Shown in pieces: positions 47,083 through 60,048 of a DNA stretch of 64,000 nt (its first letter is position 1; every line of letters begins with the position of its first letter). The notes beneath the pieces were generated by a model. It worked only from the letters and a program-made list of their open reading frames with translations. It was not told the origin of the DNA and did no database searches. The stretch is taken from NCBI GenBank assembly GCA_015039365.1, contig WION01000003.1:868001-932000 (forward strand), in the 5' to 3' direction. A program made the translations under genes and the position numbers. Origin of the DNA: Amanita rubescens. Its lineage: Eukaryota > Basidiomycota > Agaricomycetes > Agaricales > Amanitaceae.

Positions 47083-49669
47083 TCATGTGGGTCCAGACCG
47101 GTGTCGTAGGCCTTTCCTTTCTGAAGTAACCGTGTCATCAGTTAGATCACTGTTGCGTTGGAACGTCGTGGTAGTCATCCGTAGTTTTTGCAAGTCTGCA
47201 TATGAGCTCTGACGACTTCGGATCTTCTGGACGTTGAGTAAATCCTCATTCAAGGGTATTACTCCGATCACATTATCATAATCGCCCGTGTCTTCATCGT
47301 CACTATCGTCCGGCGTGCCAACACGGCTAATGTCATCAGCGGGGTTGCCGCCCCAAGCGCTGGTGCCGCGTTTGGCACTGCGACTCCATCCAAAAAGTCG
47401 CTCGTCAATCCATGTCATAGGATGCGTAAGTCCCAGACCTTGTGCATCTACCGCTCCACTGCCACTCTTTCGCCGCCATAAACCGGGGGTACCAGTAGAA
47501 GGAGGTACACTAGCAGAAGGCACCAAAATGCGTGACTAAACCTAGTTGAGAGTGCCGTTAGGTAAATCAGACGCGGACGTACCTCACTGAAGTCTGCGTA
47601 CAGACGAGGGCCAAAATCATTGATCAACTCAGCTACTTCTTCAGCAAGCTTCTGTCTCGTAGCCTTCAGCTTGTCTAGCGACCTTTGCTGGCCTGGGATG
47701 AGAGCAATCACTAATGGACGTAAAGATCTTATAGAGCACTTTCAGAACCACTCAAGGGTGAACGGAATGACGCTTACTTCAAAACATCCATTCCAGCCTC
47801 TCCGAATTTTAAGGCGGCATAGTTCATAATAGGAAGAGCGATGAATACCAAAAATGGTGTCCATATCTTCCACTTGAGTGACACATTGGTTTGCATGACT
47901 ATGGTAGTTGCCAAGAATGCATAGAATGTGTATAGCACAGGTGTTACACCAAGTGCGATCAGAACCTTCCACGTTGCTAAGACGTCTCGTCCAGCAATTT
48001 TCACTCTAGAGGCCGCAAGAGCTTCTGTCAAAGGATGTGGGTGTCAACATAAAGAACTGAATAGTAAATAGGGCTTACCTTTTGCTTTTTTTCTTGATAT
48101 TATTGACGCCATGATAAACATTGGGCCATTGAGAATTGTACCAGGGAGCGCTAGTAAGGTCCAGACTGTCAACAGAGCAAGCCTGTAACTAAGTAAACCT
48201 AGAGTCTTCCAGCTCGCTTTCTGCGCTTTTGGTACCTGGTCAGATTTGTAAGATCGTAGGAGGCTTACAAGGCAGAACTACCTACCTGATGATCCCGTAA
48301 ACCAAGATCTCTAACGAGACGGTTGTACTTGAGAACATCTCCCCTCAATTTTTGTACACGTGGTTCGTCTTTGAAATGAGTGTAACCCTCGAGGAGGCGT
48401 CTGTTGAGCTCTACTACTTGGCCTAGCGTTAAATGTTGGCTTGGTGTTTTGTACAGCCTTCTGACAGCTTGGATTAACTAGGTAGCAATGTGTCAGGAAC
48501 CGTCTCCATAAATGTGCATCTTGGCTGACCATTAAAGTGTCGTAGTCGGGCGCCCTGACTGTCACAGTTTTGAGGGCATCGTATATTAGATCAAGGAATT
48601 TTGAAACTGCCTCTCTCTTCTGTGTCCCGCCCTGTTTAAACATCTCGATAAATTCATTCGGCACATCTAGCGCCGATCCAAACTCGACCACAGCACGAGA
48701 ACGAAACTTGTGAGCATGAAAGTACGATAAACCAACTGGCACGATCTTGACTTGTACAGTGGGGTCATTGGCCATAGCGCCCAGAGCCATGACGGATACC
48801 CCGGCTTTCAGAGGTAATAAGTCAGTTCGATCATGACTACCACCTGCAACAATCAATATAACTGCTGAAGGGTGTACAGTTGTACAAACCTTCTGGAAAG
48901 ATGCCAATGGTCCCGCCTCTCTTTAGACAATCGTACACGTGCCGATACATTTCCGATTGGTCAATATAGAGTAACCTTTTGAATTCCAACCCGTTCGTTC
49001 GTTCCTCTTTAAGTTCTGCCAGTTTTTCCCTGATGCGAGTTGTTCCTTTGCCACTATCGCCTCCAAATTCACGTTTGATTTTCATTTCAGTATCTGATAG
49101 TACCTCGCTAATCTCGGCGACTACTGAGTTGACAGACTTCGGTAGCATAATTTGCATTCTAGGAGAAAATTCGGAGAGAAATTTAGTTCCCTCGCCATGC
49201 ACAAGGCATGGATCTTCCGTTGAAATCCACACACGGCCAGTGCCCGGCACGGCTGAATCCGCTGCACGAGCCACAGGGACTACAAAATAAGTACAGCATG
49301 CAGAGGCTACGTGTGGATACTTACTGCTATCCATCAACTTCGCAAAAAACCCTACCCACTTTCTTTTCATACTGTGGGCTGCGGCAAGAAATTGGACGTG
49401 CCGATGGGTCTCTCGGTATACCTCAAGGCTTAGAAGAAGAGGGTCCAGAAACTATAGAATAATTTGTAAGCTCTATATACAACGAATACCATGTAACATA
49501 CTTGGTTATTGTGGGGAGCGGCAACAAATATTACAGGACCGTCACGAGGAATGTTGAAAGCACCTCTTGGGCGAACCTCTCGGAAGAATATCTGAGTGAT
49601 GAGCCGCCAAAAGGCCATTGCTGCATCATATTGCAAAGAGCGACCTGAGTTCTGCGCATTCAGCGCCAT
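47083..49669 (-). CDS. SCT1: Glycerol-3-phosphate / DHAP acyltransferase (Sct1/Gpt2 type)
   Basis: ER membrane enzyme for the first acylation step of phospholipid and triacylglycerol synthesis. The start MALNAQNSGRSLQYDAAMAF is at 49669 (an in-frame ATG at 49708 is possible). Acyltransferase blocks: APHNNQ spliced to FLDP (the His/Asp motif), GRVWISTEDPCLVHGEGTKF, IGIFPEG spliced to GSHDRTDLLPLKAGVSVMAL, and VQVKIVPVGLSYFHAHKFRS. Then VVELNRRLLEGYTHFKDEP and three hydrophobic stretches (LALLTVWTLLALPGTILNG; LIALGVTPVLYTFYAFLATT; IWTPFLVFIALPIMNYAAL). The C-terminus is acidic and Ser-rich (RVGTPDDSDDEDTGDYDNVI), typical of the fungal enzymes and likely phosphoregulated. Introns all join in frame. 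Confidence 0.92.
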
Positions 49670-49887
49670 GGTGGTTGTGGATGGGTTGGGGCGGCACGCT
49701 GACGACAACTCCCCAGTGAGAAATACCTTGGCGCTCGCATTACAACAAAGTCAAACAAACGGTATTACTTGAGTGTATACAGATCATTAGAATAGTCTCT
49801 ACACGGAAACCAGCTGCAGGTGATGGTATACAGATACTTGTCAGATGACGTCCGGACTGATACAAAAAGAAAATAAGCAATGGATAG

Positions 49888-52800
49888 TCATTCAAATGAG
49901 GTCCGTGTTGGGGATGATAAGTCTCGCCAGTTATGCAATTCTCCTTTACCAGCATTAGACTGGTACATCTCGCGCATCTTAGCCAATCTGTCTTGGCGCC
50001 CGATGATGTTTGCATGGTCTTGTGTAGCACTGGATTCGGGTAGCGTGGTCGGTTCCGTTTCCTTGTTTGATTCCAACCCTGAAGCAATTTAGTACTGGAG
50101 TAGCATACGTCAATTAAGAACTGACTTGATAGTGTGTGTGCCACAGCCGCATCCCTGTCTTGATCCTCTGCAGCCCGACTGGCTAGTGCACGGTTTATAT
50201 ACTTGCGGAACGCGGCACCTGTAGACTCGAGCATCTTTTCGACTCGCTGACGCTTATGCGGATGGGCCTTGAGGAAATGATGCAATTCAGTGATGCCTTC
50301 CTTATGCAACGCTCCTGTTGTCTCGCTAGATATGTGGCCGATTATGGTCAATAACTGAGCGTCTGGGTCAGGTTCTTCAGCGGGGGTTGGCAACAATCCG
50401 TGGCCATTATTGGACGATGAACTGGTACTAGTGTGATGGACCGGTGAGTATCGATGGATGGATGTTGGGTTTGACGCTGCTTCTTGCGGCGATAGCGGTC
50501 GACTAGACGCTGGCGAGGGAACTCGCGTAACTTGCTCGGAGGACATGCCGCTGTGGCGGTTCTCCGATTCTGCACCTCCTTTCGCACCAGAGTTCAGTAT
50601 CCTGTAAACGTATGGGTATACAATCGTAGCAGAGGGATCATCGAAAGATTCTGATAGTAAATCGTAAACCTCGTCACCGTAATGCGCTTATGGGCTGTCA
50701 GACATGCGATGAAATGAGAGAGTTCTTTACCCACCGACGACGTGTTGAATAATGACTTTGATAGTTCTCAGCGGCATGTCGCCGCAAGGAACTTTATTGG
50801 TAGCTCGCGCGCGCCATTCATTGGGTGGAACAGATTGTAGAAAGTGTTCAATGGCAGGGAATAGTTCCACTGGATCGAGATGTCTTTTGCTCAGATCCTC
50901 GGGTATGCTCCTTGCTAGTTTCCAGACGCATTTAAGTACTAATTCGGCCACTTTGGATTCTTTGGAGTCTGGTAAAGTGCCATTACTTGGAAACGGCTTG
51001 ACAATCCGCAACAAGAGAGTAAACAGTGCCCTATACCAATGAAACCAGGATCTCGCGGCCAGCGACATACAAACTTACCTGAAAATAGACATTTTTCTTC
51101 CAGTTGCGAATAAACGCAGAATAATCATATTAATAAATCTTGAGAGGTCTTTGACTTTCTTGACTGAGCTATCATCCGTTTCCAGCAGTCGCAAAGTAAG
51201 CTCCTCCAGTAATGATGTAAGAATGTCTACTGTTAATGACTCTGCCAAAATTGAGTGGTCACAAAAATTATTGAGCGTTTGGATCAGATGCTTGGCCAAG
51301 CGAAAGTTGTCATCGAGGATAAGGTCTTCAGGTCGTTCGAAGACGTGGGCCATTTGAAGAGTGATGGTCTCAATCAAGCCTTCTGTGTGTTCCGCTAGTT
51401 CAAGGTATTCGGGAGAAGAGTGTCCAGTCTCAGGTCCAATAACAAGTATCTTCTGTACCTTTTTCAGAGCGTCGACGCTACGGGAAGGATCACTGCTGAG
51501 AATACTAGATATGGTAATCGTGATCCCAGCAGGCGCGTCAGAATGAGGATCGTCGTCGTCGACCATGTTGTCAGTTGAAGGCTTGATCGTGTGATTGTCG
51601 AAGCGTTCGGATGACTGCACAATTGGCTCTTCTGAACCTGCGTTATTTTTCATAGACTGCGAAGCAATTGTCCTAGGCCGGGCCAATCTCGAGGGTAACA
51701 TCGTTTGGGGCCTCCCATGACCCTTTGGCGAGGAAGGGAGCATAGCCATACGGACTGAGCGCGCAGGCGAACCTGGTCGTGTTTCTGCAGCGAGGACAGA
51801 AGATGTGCGAGTCGGTGAGGATGGTTGAGTCGTACGTGACATTCCTGTTACGGATGGACTGGCCGGCCGCGGAACGCTAGCTCGCGGACTAGAGATAGGG
51901 GGGCTAGATCCATTGGCAGTCAAACGAGCAACCCCAGACGGCAAGGCTGACGAGTCGGACTTGACGTCCCGTTGACCAGAAATTGGGATACGCCTCAGTC
52001 TCTCTTCTAGTTGTGTTTTCTCTTTGGCGGGGAGAACGCCTACCAGTGACCATATCTTCTCACCGACGAGCACATAACCTTCGCTAAATGAATGTCAGAC
52101 GGAATCTCTGCTTCGCGAGATATCGCACCTCAGAGCGACTAGAGCTGATCTACGGACTTGAGAGTCTTTATCAGCTATCATTGCTGCAACCAGGGGAAAT
52201 GCTTTAGCAGGTTCACAGGCACCCAGTCCCGACTTCTTGAGTATGCTCGCGAGTTCATCCAGTGACCCTTGACGTGTCTTCGCAACTTTAGATTTCGAAC
52301 CATACTCGAGTAATAGTTGGAAAATGCGACTATAGGGATAGACCATCGGCAGCGTCTGTAGGATTTGCGACACCCTTGATCGTACTTGCTCCCGAGCATC
52401 TCCGAGCTGTGGGCGTGATCAGATAGAAATTTGCAATAGGAAGGACATTACCTTGTATATCATCGTCGGGACAAAGCACAAGGCTTCGTTATCAGTTAAT
52501 TGATAACCAGCATGCCGAACAAACAACAGAAGTGTCTCCAGAGTATCCAGGCATTTGGACGCCAGATTGGATTGTGGTTCGTGCGCTTTGATCGACACGT
52601 ATTTGAGCGGTAAATCGAGCACGGCAAGACACGTCGCTTCTTCTTCGACGCTGTCGCTCTGTGCCGCGTTGTTATAAAAATCGCAAACCATCGTTAGTCC
52701 ATTGATGTGATCGTTGACTGCATTATGATCATGACTAAACAACTGAGCAATAAGGTCTTTCGAACAGTGCGCCTCCATCTGATTCTGCAATAATTCAGCT

Positions 52801-55800
52801 AGATCCTTACGAGTGGGGCCAGACTCATTGATCCACTTCTGTGCATCTTTACCCAATCTCGCTCTTTTCGCTTCTTGGTTTGACCCATGAAATGGTAAAG
52901 AATTGTTTAGCTGGCTCGGAGCAACCGAAGGTGGCGCGACCATAGTACCCGGTCGTTTGAGCGCCCCTGTCGCCTTGACGGGCAGTTTATTGGAGGCCGC
53001 CTCGGTCGGTGTGTCAGGTCGGGATTCCGGACGAACCGTACCTTGGGGCAATTTGCGACGGACACCAACAGCCTTAGTAGCAGGCTTGATTGCAGGGGAT
53101 GTTGGGCTATCCGGAGGACTATCGGGTGGCACCACGATGTATTTCGAAGGGACTTTCTCTCCTTGACTGACATTCCGTGCAGAGGTCGTGGCTGGCCGAG
53201 CTGCCTGTATTAGCGGTACTGCTGTCGAGCGCGAAGCAGGCTTGAGCGAGTTAGTTTGCTGCAGCACATAGTCGAATCCAGCGCAAGTAATCAGGGTTGG
53301 TAGAAGTGCTTGGGCACCTTTGCGCACATCTGTATTGCGGTCGTCAAGGGTAGAGACGACAAGAGCAACCCAGGGGTTGATGTCCAGGTTCGGCGAAGGA
53401 TCGTGCTCTTTAAACCAGTCTACTAGCCAATGTAGCAATGTACCTTTCTGCAATGGGTTGGAGGTCTCGAGAGCACTTGAAACACCAGAGACCATCGATT
53501 CTAAACCTTCACATGCAGTGGCTATTGCCGTCAGCGTCTGCAAGGCAGTAGCACGAGCTGATGCCTTTTGGTCTGTTAAAACAGACGAAATGGGTAATAC
53601 GAATAATCGACTGTGCTTTTCGAATGCCTTTCCCATACCAGTTGCGATACGGGATACAATATCCAGGGCCAAAGATTGTACAACTTTGTTTGAATCAGTA
53701 ACCCGAGCTTTTAAAACCTGCCCAATTTCCCCTGTAGAGCCAAACATCGGCTAATCGGTAATCGAGAGAATCAGCGATATCTTACCCATTGTAGGTTTCA
53801 ACTTTTTGTTGCTGCCTTGATTTAAAATCGCCTGCAGAGTTTCGAGTGCTTCCTTTTTGGTCTTCCAAGCATCGCTCTTGGCATCTGCTAGAATCGTAGT
53901 ACCCTTGAGCAGACCATCGATCTCGACGCGTGGAAAGAGCTCGTCCATCGGATCCATGATCCCCGCTTTCCCAGACGAGGACGCGCTCGTCGCCATACTG
54001 GATACATCAGTAGATGTTCGCGTCGGCTCCGGTGTTGAGGTCCCTTCAACTTTATCAAACTCAGCGATGATCGTATTCAAAAGTTGGGTGTTTAGGTCCT
54101 GTATCAGATCTTTGATGCCTGAACAGCAACGGTGACACGGCAGCGGATCGCGAAAAAGGATAATGCTTACTAGAACCGGCATACAGCTTCAACGTAACAA
54201 GTGCCTTCGTTGCGCTACTTCGAACCCCCGCGTTTGAGTTCTGCAATGTTAGCTTGAGGAAATCGATCAAGGCTCGGAGTGACAATCCTGCAATCCCGAA
54301 TTCGGTTATGGCCGTGTTCACCCAAACTAGCGCATCAGCCAAGACTTTAGGGGCCTTTTGTTTTGATAATGGATCGTACGCTGAGAATGGACGTAAGTTT
54401 ATGCGGAGGATGGAATGGATTGTCATGCCTTGATTTAACACGAACTGCAAAGAAGTTTTTTCAGCGAATACAGTGAGTGTGTCTCCCGCTGGTTTCTTTA
54501 GTTTTGCATCCCCAAGCTTTTCTGTTAAGTGAGTTACACAGAGAGCAACACACGAACGACCGAAAGATGGACATTTTTCAGCCAGTATGCTCAGAATACC
54601 GTACAACTTCGAGGAAACCTGAAAGTCAAACAGGTAAATAGCTTCGTATCCATTCAGTCCGAGATACTGACTTGAAAGTTCTTTTCGGCCCAGCCCTTCT
54701 TTGCCAATGCCCGAATGATAACCTCCGCGTCAACGCTCTGTAATTGCTCTTCAACCCATGCTGTCATCTCCTCTAGGGCGGCAAGTCTAGCTTTCCAATT
54801 AGAATCGCCTAGATCCGCTAACATTTGGGCAGGGATTAGGTCCACCGCCAATGATTCGGCTTCTTCTGGTGTGTGCCTGTATTTAAATGCATCCAGACTA
54901 CTTGGTCCGGGCACCGCAGTCCCTTTTGATTGCTTCGTATTGTTCGCGGGAGGAGCGGGCTTACTGGCCGTAGCTGGGGTAGCAGCTGGTTTCTTTCCCG
55001 GCTGTAGGATCAGAGTGAACAACACTTTCCGCACACATCGAACCAAATATCAGCTCACCATTAGCCTTACCGGAGGCTTAGCCGCAAGTTTCTTGGGCTG
55101 TACACTTGATTCACTGCTATCAATTGGTTGAACCTGCGCACTCTCTGTCGGAGGTGGTGGCTGCGACTGCTGCTTCGTCTTCGTCGCAGGTATCTTTTTT
55201 GCAGGGGGAGGAGCGACGCGCGGAGGGGCAGACGTGCCAAGCTTACACTTGACAGTAGATTTATCGAATGCTTCTTTCACTTTGGACTTTCTGACATCTG
55301 CGAGACCTTCCATGGTGGCATTAAGCGGTCGTTCGCCTACCATTTTCATAAGTGTGCCGAGGCACACGGCTGCTTCATTCCTTGCACCTTCATGTCCGTC
55401 TTCGAGGAGGGTTGCGAGGTTCTCCGCTAGAGGCTTGATTTGGGCCGTTTGAATAGGAGCTGTGGCGCCGGACAAACATCTAGCCAGGAATTTCAATGTC
55501 CCTTCTTTTACTTGTGGATTTTTGTTCTTGAGTGCCGGTTCGAGATCGGGAATAATGTCTGCCAAAGTTACCTGGAGAACATGAACTCCACACATGCACA
55601 AGCACCAGAAGGACCTACAGTCGAGAATACAGCGTCCAGGGCGGCACCGATGGAATCGGTAACGTTCGTTTTCCTCTCTTTCAGCCTCTCCAACATAGAC
55701 GATACGACACTTTCCCGAAACCGGGAGAATGAACTCATCATACCCTTCGCCAGGTCCTCCATACACTTTGAAGCAACCATAACGCAATTGATATTAGCGT

Positions 55801-56999
55801 CTGACGCGATTCGCGTCGCAAGAGATTTTGCTAACTCAGCTAACTCAGGGGCATCTTTAATTCTTGGAGTTGAAGATAAAAGGGCAGAAAGATCATCTAG
55901 AGCTTCTTTGCGCTCTTTCCACTTGGATGATTTCAAGTCATTTTGAAGGGTGGAAGATAATTTAGAAACAATGTCCACTGGTTCTGCAAAAGCCCGAGGG
56001 TCCAAATCAGCTTCCCCTAAGAGAGTTATTAGTATCTAAGCGATCTTCTTACTATTATTGCAAACCTGCCGGTTCATCACTGGGTCCAGTGTCGTTCCCG
56101 CCTTCTTGGGCGGCATTTTCCATATCGCGAGCTTGGGCTCTTGTGTACCTCTCTGGCTTGATGGACCCTTTGCCTTTGCCTTCTTTCTCCATAGTTTCGA
56201 ACGCTTCCTTCAAGTCTTTGATTTGCACAGGTTTCAACTCAGCTAGCCAAGGTTCAATGCCAGGCCCAATGTACTGGTACAAAACATGGGACAGAACAGT
56301 ACCCTCGGCGCGCACAGTTTTATCGTTGTGGGAGAAGACCTTGGGGAGCGACTTGAGGATCGGTGGAGGTGGTGCTACTTGAACACCAAAAATGCTGGAG
56401 TGTTACCCAAGTTGTCAATGACGTGCGCTGCACAACACGATAATTGAGGTAGCATACTCACCGAATGATTTCTTTCAGAGCGAAAACACACCCTGCCACT
56501 GTTTTAGGTTGCTTGGCGCTGAGTCCAGGTAATAGGTCGTTCTTCGTAGGAGATCTGATCAAGTGAATGCGCATTGCACAGAGAAAGAACATACCACAAC
56601 ACTAGTGGCATTGTTCTCGACCTCCACATACTGCAAAGTAAGTTCAAGAGCATTTGATCTTGTTCCCGTTCTGGACGATCCAAAGCATTTGTCCACTAAG
56701 GCTGGCATTACGGCCTCTCTCGTTCGTGCAGACGTCTCGCCTGCATATTTAACCAGAGACGCTAGACATTCTACACCCTTCTCTTGAGCCACCGCATTAG
56801 CATCTGTGGCAATCTTCTTGAGTAAATCATAATTGCCGATATAAGGCTTGAATGCAGGATCTGTGTCCGACGCAGTGTTTTGAAATACTTTGATGAGTGC
56901 TTCATAAGCGCTGACCCGAGCTTTCCAGTTTTTGTGAGAAAGCCGATCCTGGATTGGAATGGAGGAGAAATCCTCTTCTTGGGGTGGAGGGCCGTCCAT
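49888..56999 (-). CDS. STU2: XMAP215/Stu2/Dis1 microtubule polymerase with multiple TOG domains
   Basis: Adds tubulin at microtubule plus ends and acts at spindle poles and kinetochores. The start MDGPPPQEEDFSSIPIQDRL (56999) opens TOG1 (SHKNWKARVSAYEALIKVFQ). Further HEAT-repeat TOG arrays follow: SSKWKERKEALDDLSALLSS; GDSNWKARLAALEEMTAWVE; KSDAWKTKKEALETLQAILN; and a fifth around KTRQGSLDELASILKKSGLG. Basic Ser/Pro linkers (PPRVAPPPAKKIPATKTK; VGVRRKLPQGTVRPESRPDT; ARPRTIASQ) probably bind the microtubule lattice. A C-terminal helical segment, DRLAKMREMYQSNAGKGELH, ends at 49888. The product is about 2,000 residues, far longer than yeast Stu2 with two TOGs and close to the animal five-TOG layout. 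Introns keep frame throughout, including one with a GC donor near 54,423. The gene is intact. Confidence 0.92.
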
Positions 57000-57099
57000 A
57001 CCCTTGTTGGCGCCAACTGCCGTTCCAGTTAATACTTGCTTGGGTTCACGTTCGTTTAACACTCGTGGATATGCCGCGGCGCACGTGACATCAATAATC

Positions 57100-59962
57100 T
57101 TAATAGCGGCTGGCGAGAGTTGCCCCTATGCTCGCTACTACGTCCAGTATCTGCTCAACTTCTTCGTCTATCACACTCTCCTCTAAATGCCTAAGCTCAG
57201 CCTCAGTTTTTGCATGCCTATCTGCCATCTGACTTCTCTCCGCGGTCAGGCCAAGATTATGATACATGATGGACAAGAAGTATTGCACATCCTGCAAAGA
57301 ACGGTATATTTGAAGTGTCTTAAAGTCGCTTTCCGCGATTTGAAGGTACCGGATTGCTTCCCGAATGGCGGGTTCTATGATAAATGAGCTGGGTATCTCT
57401 CTCTCTGTCCTATTCTCATACCAGCCGAGCCTTCAGCGGCAACAATGCACCGCGCTAACGTGAAACACGCTGTGGCGCGTTGCTCAAGATCGTCGCCGTT
57501 GATTATCTAAAATTTAACAAGACAATTCAATATGACCGAACGATAGCGGCTTACTTGCGGCATGATTTCATCCAAAATCAGCTTACATCTTTTCGACATA
57601 CCAAATTCGAGGCCAATATCGGCCAGCAAAACGATTCCTATCCGATATGAATCAAAGTGGCAAAGAAACTCTGAATGCCAAAGAGCTCGTAAGAGATGCT
57701 CGACGGTGGCAGACGCTTGTTCGCATTGCTTCGGAAATAGATTATTGACAGAGTTTTGTGATACCAAACGATGCACTCACGCGCATTTGCAACACCTCGT
57801 ACAAAGAATCTCGGATCTTTGACATAGGTGGAAAGCTGGCATCGAAGAAATACTCCCTTCCGTTGAATGAACCTGGGGGTTGCCTCGGCAGAAGGAATTC
57901 ACGGTAAAGACGGTTTTGTCCCCTGTTGATAATTCTACCTCTTGATCAGAATATAAGTTGAACTACGCACCTGCGGACGGTGCGCAGAGTCAGTACATGC
58001 CAAATTTCATGAGCCCATGAAGTATAATCAGTGACTGTTATTCCTCGCCAAACGTCTGGATCGAGCAGAATTTTCAAGCTGTTACTGTACTGGCCTTGGC
58101 GAGCAAGCTAAGAAAGGATGAGATTATGCGGTTGAAACAATGCACAACAAACCTTGTGTGCTTTGTTAAGAATGACGATGAGTCTTTGATTGTCTTCTCC
58201 AGCCACTGGGGTGAAAGCAATCACCACATTTTCTTCGATAGCAGCAAGTTGATGGCAACCTGATGATATGTGGTGTCGAGTCATTACAACTAATAATTAT
58301 TCACCTGCAGCATTCCATACGATAGATTGCACCGCATGTTGGGCCCATTGTTCTGAGTCAATGAAGGTGGCAATCTGTACGTCAAGCCAGTGGTCATACA
58401 GGCCGATAGCTTGCACAATCTTTTGAAATGACACGCTCAAAGGCTGATCCTGGTTCCATTATGAAATCTTTGATGAAGTGGAGGAACATCCAAGTTACAT
58501 TCTGAGGATCCGTCAACTTTTTGACGTCATACAGGACTTCTAGTGGGTGAATATCAGGCTGAATCTCGTTGATGTCAGGCTTCCGACGAGTGGAAGGAGG
58601 TAGACGGTGCAACATGCTGAATGCAATGTCCGACTGTAAGAATTACAATTACATGCGCCGTATTCTCACCTAATGCAATGTTGAAGCGTTACTTTGTCAC
58701 TACTTGTCCTGGCAACGATAATTGCCTCGGACAACAGCTAAGGAATAATATCAGAGTGAAGCACCTTATCAGGAGTTCGGAAACAGAGAACCTTACGAGC
58801 GGCATCATACTCATTGCGAGAATAGTGCATCCGAACTAAGTTAAGTAGTGCATGCTGCCGAACCCCTCTGGCGTGCCAACGACTTTAATAAGCAGCACTT
58901 TTGAAGTTTGGGTACTCACGAATCATTACTATCGTGAAAATGCTGCTCGAAAAAACGTCGGATATTCTCTGAAGCCAAATTCTCGTCGCCCGTTGCATCA
59001 CCCTTCTCCCATCTGAAACGAAATCTGAGAAGGCGAGGTATTGAAATCGTAGAAAGACCCACGCCTCGAATGCTTCAGGCTTCGCCCAAGTCTTTTTGTC
59101 CGCTTGTGTTTTGAAAATTAGAAAGTCTGCTGAATGGCTTACTGTCATGAGGTTTGTTAGCCAAGCAGGATTCGCTTACCATGATTCAGTTGATCCTTCC
59201 TCATAGGTCCATATCCAGCTTCTGATTCCCCAGAACGCCACAGATGATAGTTTCGTTGCAGATCGACTACTCCGGAGAATGACAGCTTGATGAAGCTAAC
59301 GAAGCAGCGACGACAGAAATATCCGAACAAAGAACGGCGCATCTAACATCATGTTGATTGAATTGAGTAACCAATAACCACATTGCCGACTTACGAGCAG
59401 AGGAGCCTCCTAATAGAAAGGACATCACAATTACACCGAGAACGGAAATAGTATGGCAAACATACATCATCGTTTTTCTCCATAAATAGGGATGGAAGTT
59501 CTAGGATAGCTCAGGAAATGTTATGGTATGTGGAGACGTAGCTTTACCTCCAAAGAAATTCGTTAGCTGCTCAGCGGTTGTAAGCTCGTTGTGCTGTCGA
59601 TGATTCAGAGCCGTCAACATATCTAGCAACACACACACACTCACATAGGATGCGAAGGCGGATATCAGATTTCGGGAATCATCAGCGTCAGCCTTTGAGC
59701 CTGATGATAATTCGTGTAGTAATTCGGCGTACGCACTGCGGCCGTGCTACCTAGAGAGAGAGCGTTGGGAACTGAGATAATCGTAGATCAATATACCTAC
59801 TTCTGAAACTTCGTTCAGCAGTAATCGGTAGAGATGGAGTATAAAGGGTGATGGTAAGGTCGTTGAATGAAAGGTTTTGAATGTGAGAATGAAGATGGTA
59901 AGCAAGGCGACGTGATGAGGCCTGAGTATATGTTCTGTAGGCGGAGGAGATTCGGGATCCAT
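57100..59962 (-). CDS. APC5: Anaphase-promoting complex subunit 5
   Basis: TPR-rich scaffold subunit of the APC/C ubiquitin ligase. The start MDPESPPPTEHILRPHHVAL at 59962 matches the family N-terminus (ILRPHHVALLTIFI). Many short exons follow, including IHPLEVLYDVKKLTDP, EHLLRALWHSEFLCHFDSYR, IVLLADIGLEFGMSKRCKLI, DEIMPQV, QRATACFTLARCIVAAEGSA, LQDVQYFLSIMYHNLGLTAE and RHAKTEAELRHLEESVIDEE, ending at 57100. The two TPR-like blocks near the end are the recognisable APC5 signature. An in-frame ATG at 60025 could extend the N-terminus. I did not verify every intron, so undetected breaks are possible. The stop is 100 bp before the STU2 start; the start is 86 bp from the divergent NOC3 start. Confidence 0.8.
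59628..59641. repeat. Short AC microsatellite inside APC5
   Basis: The sequence acacacacacac, followed by tcaca, lies in the APC5 gene, probably in an intron. It is seen directly in the sequence. Confidence 0.6.
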
Positions 59963-60048
59963 GAAGCGCGTACTACTTTGTCGCGCGTCGTGATTGGTAC
60001 TAATGGTAGCAGTAGCGCGTTTCAACCTTTTCCCTCGCAGTATCTAAA

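Noticed and set aside
52903..55946. Several plus-strand open frames of 80-170 codons
   Set aside because: They are antisense to STU2 exons that clearly encode TOG domains; their composition is that of reversed codons.
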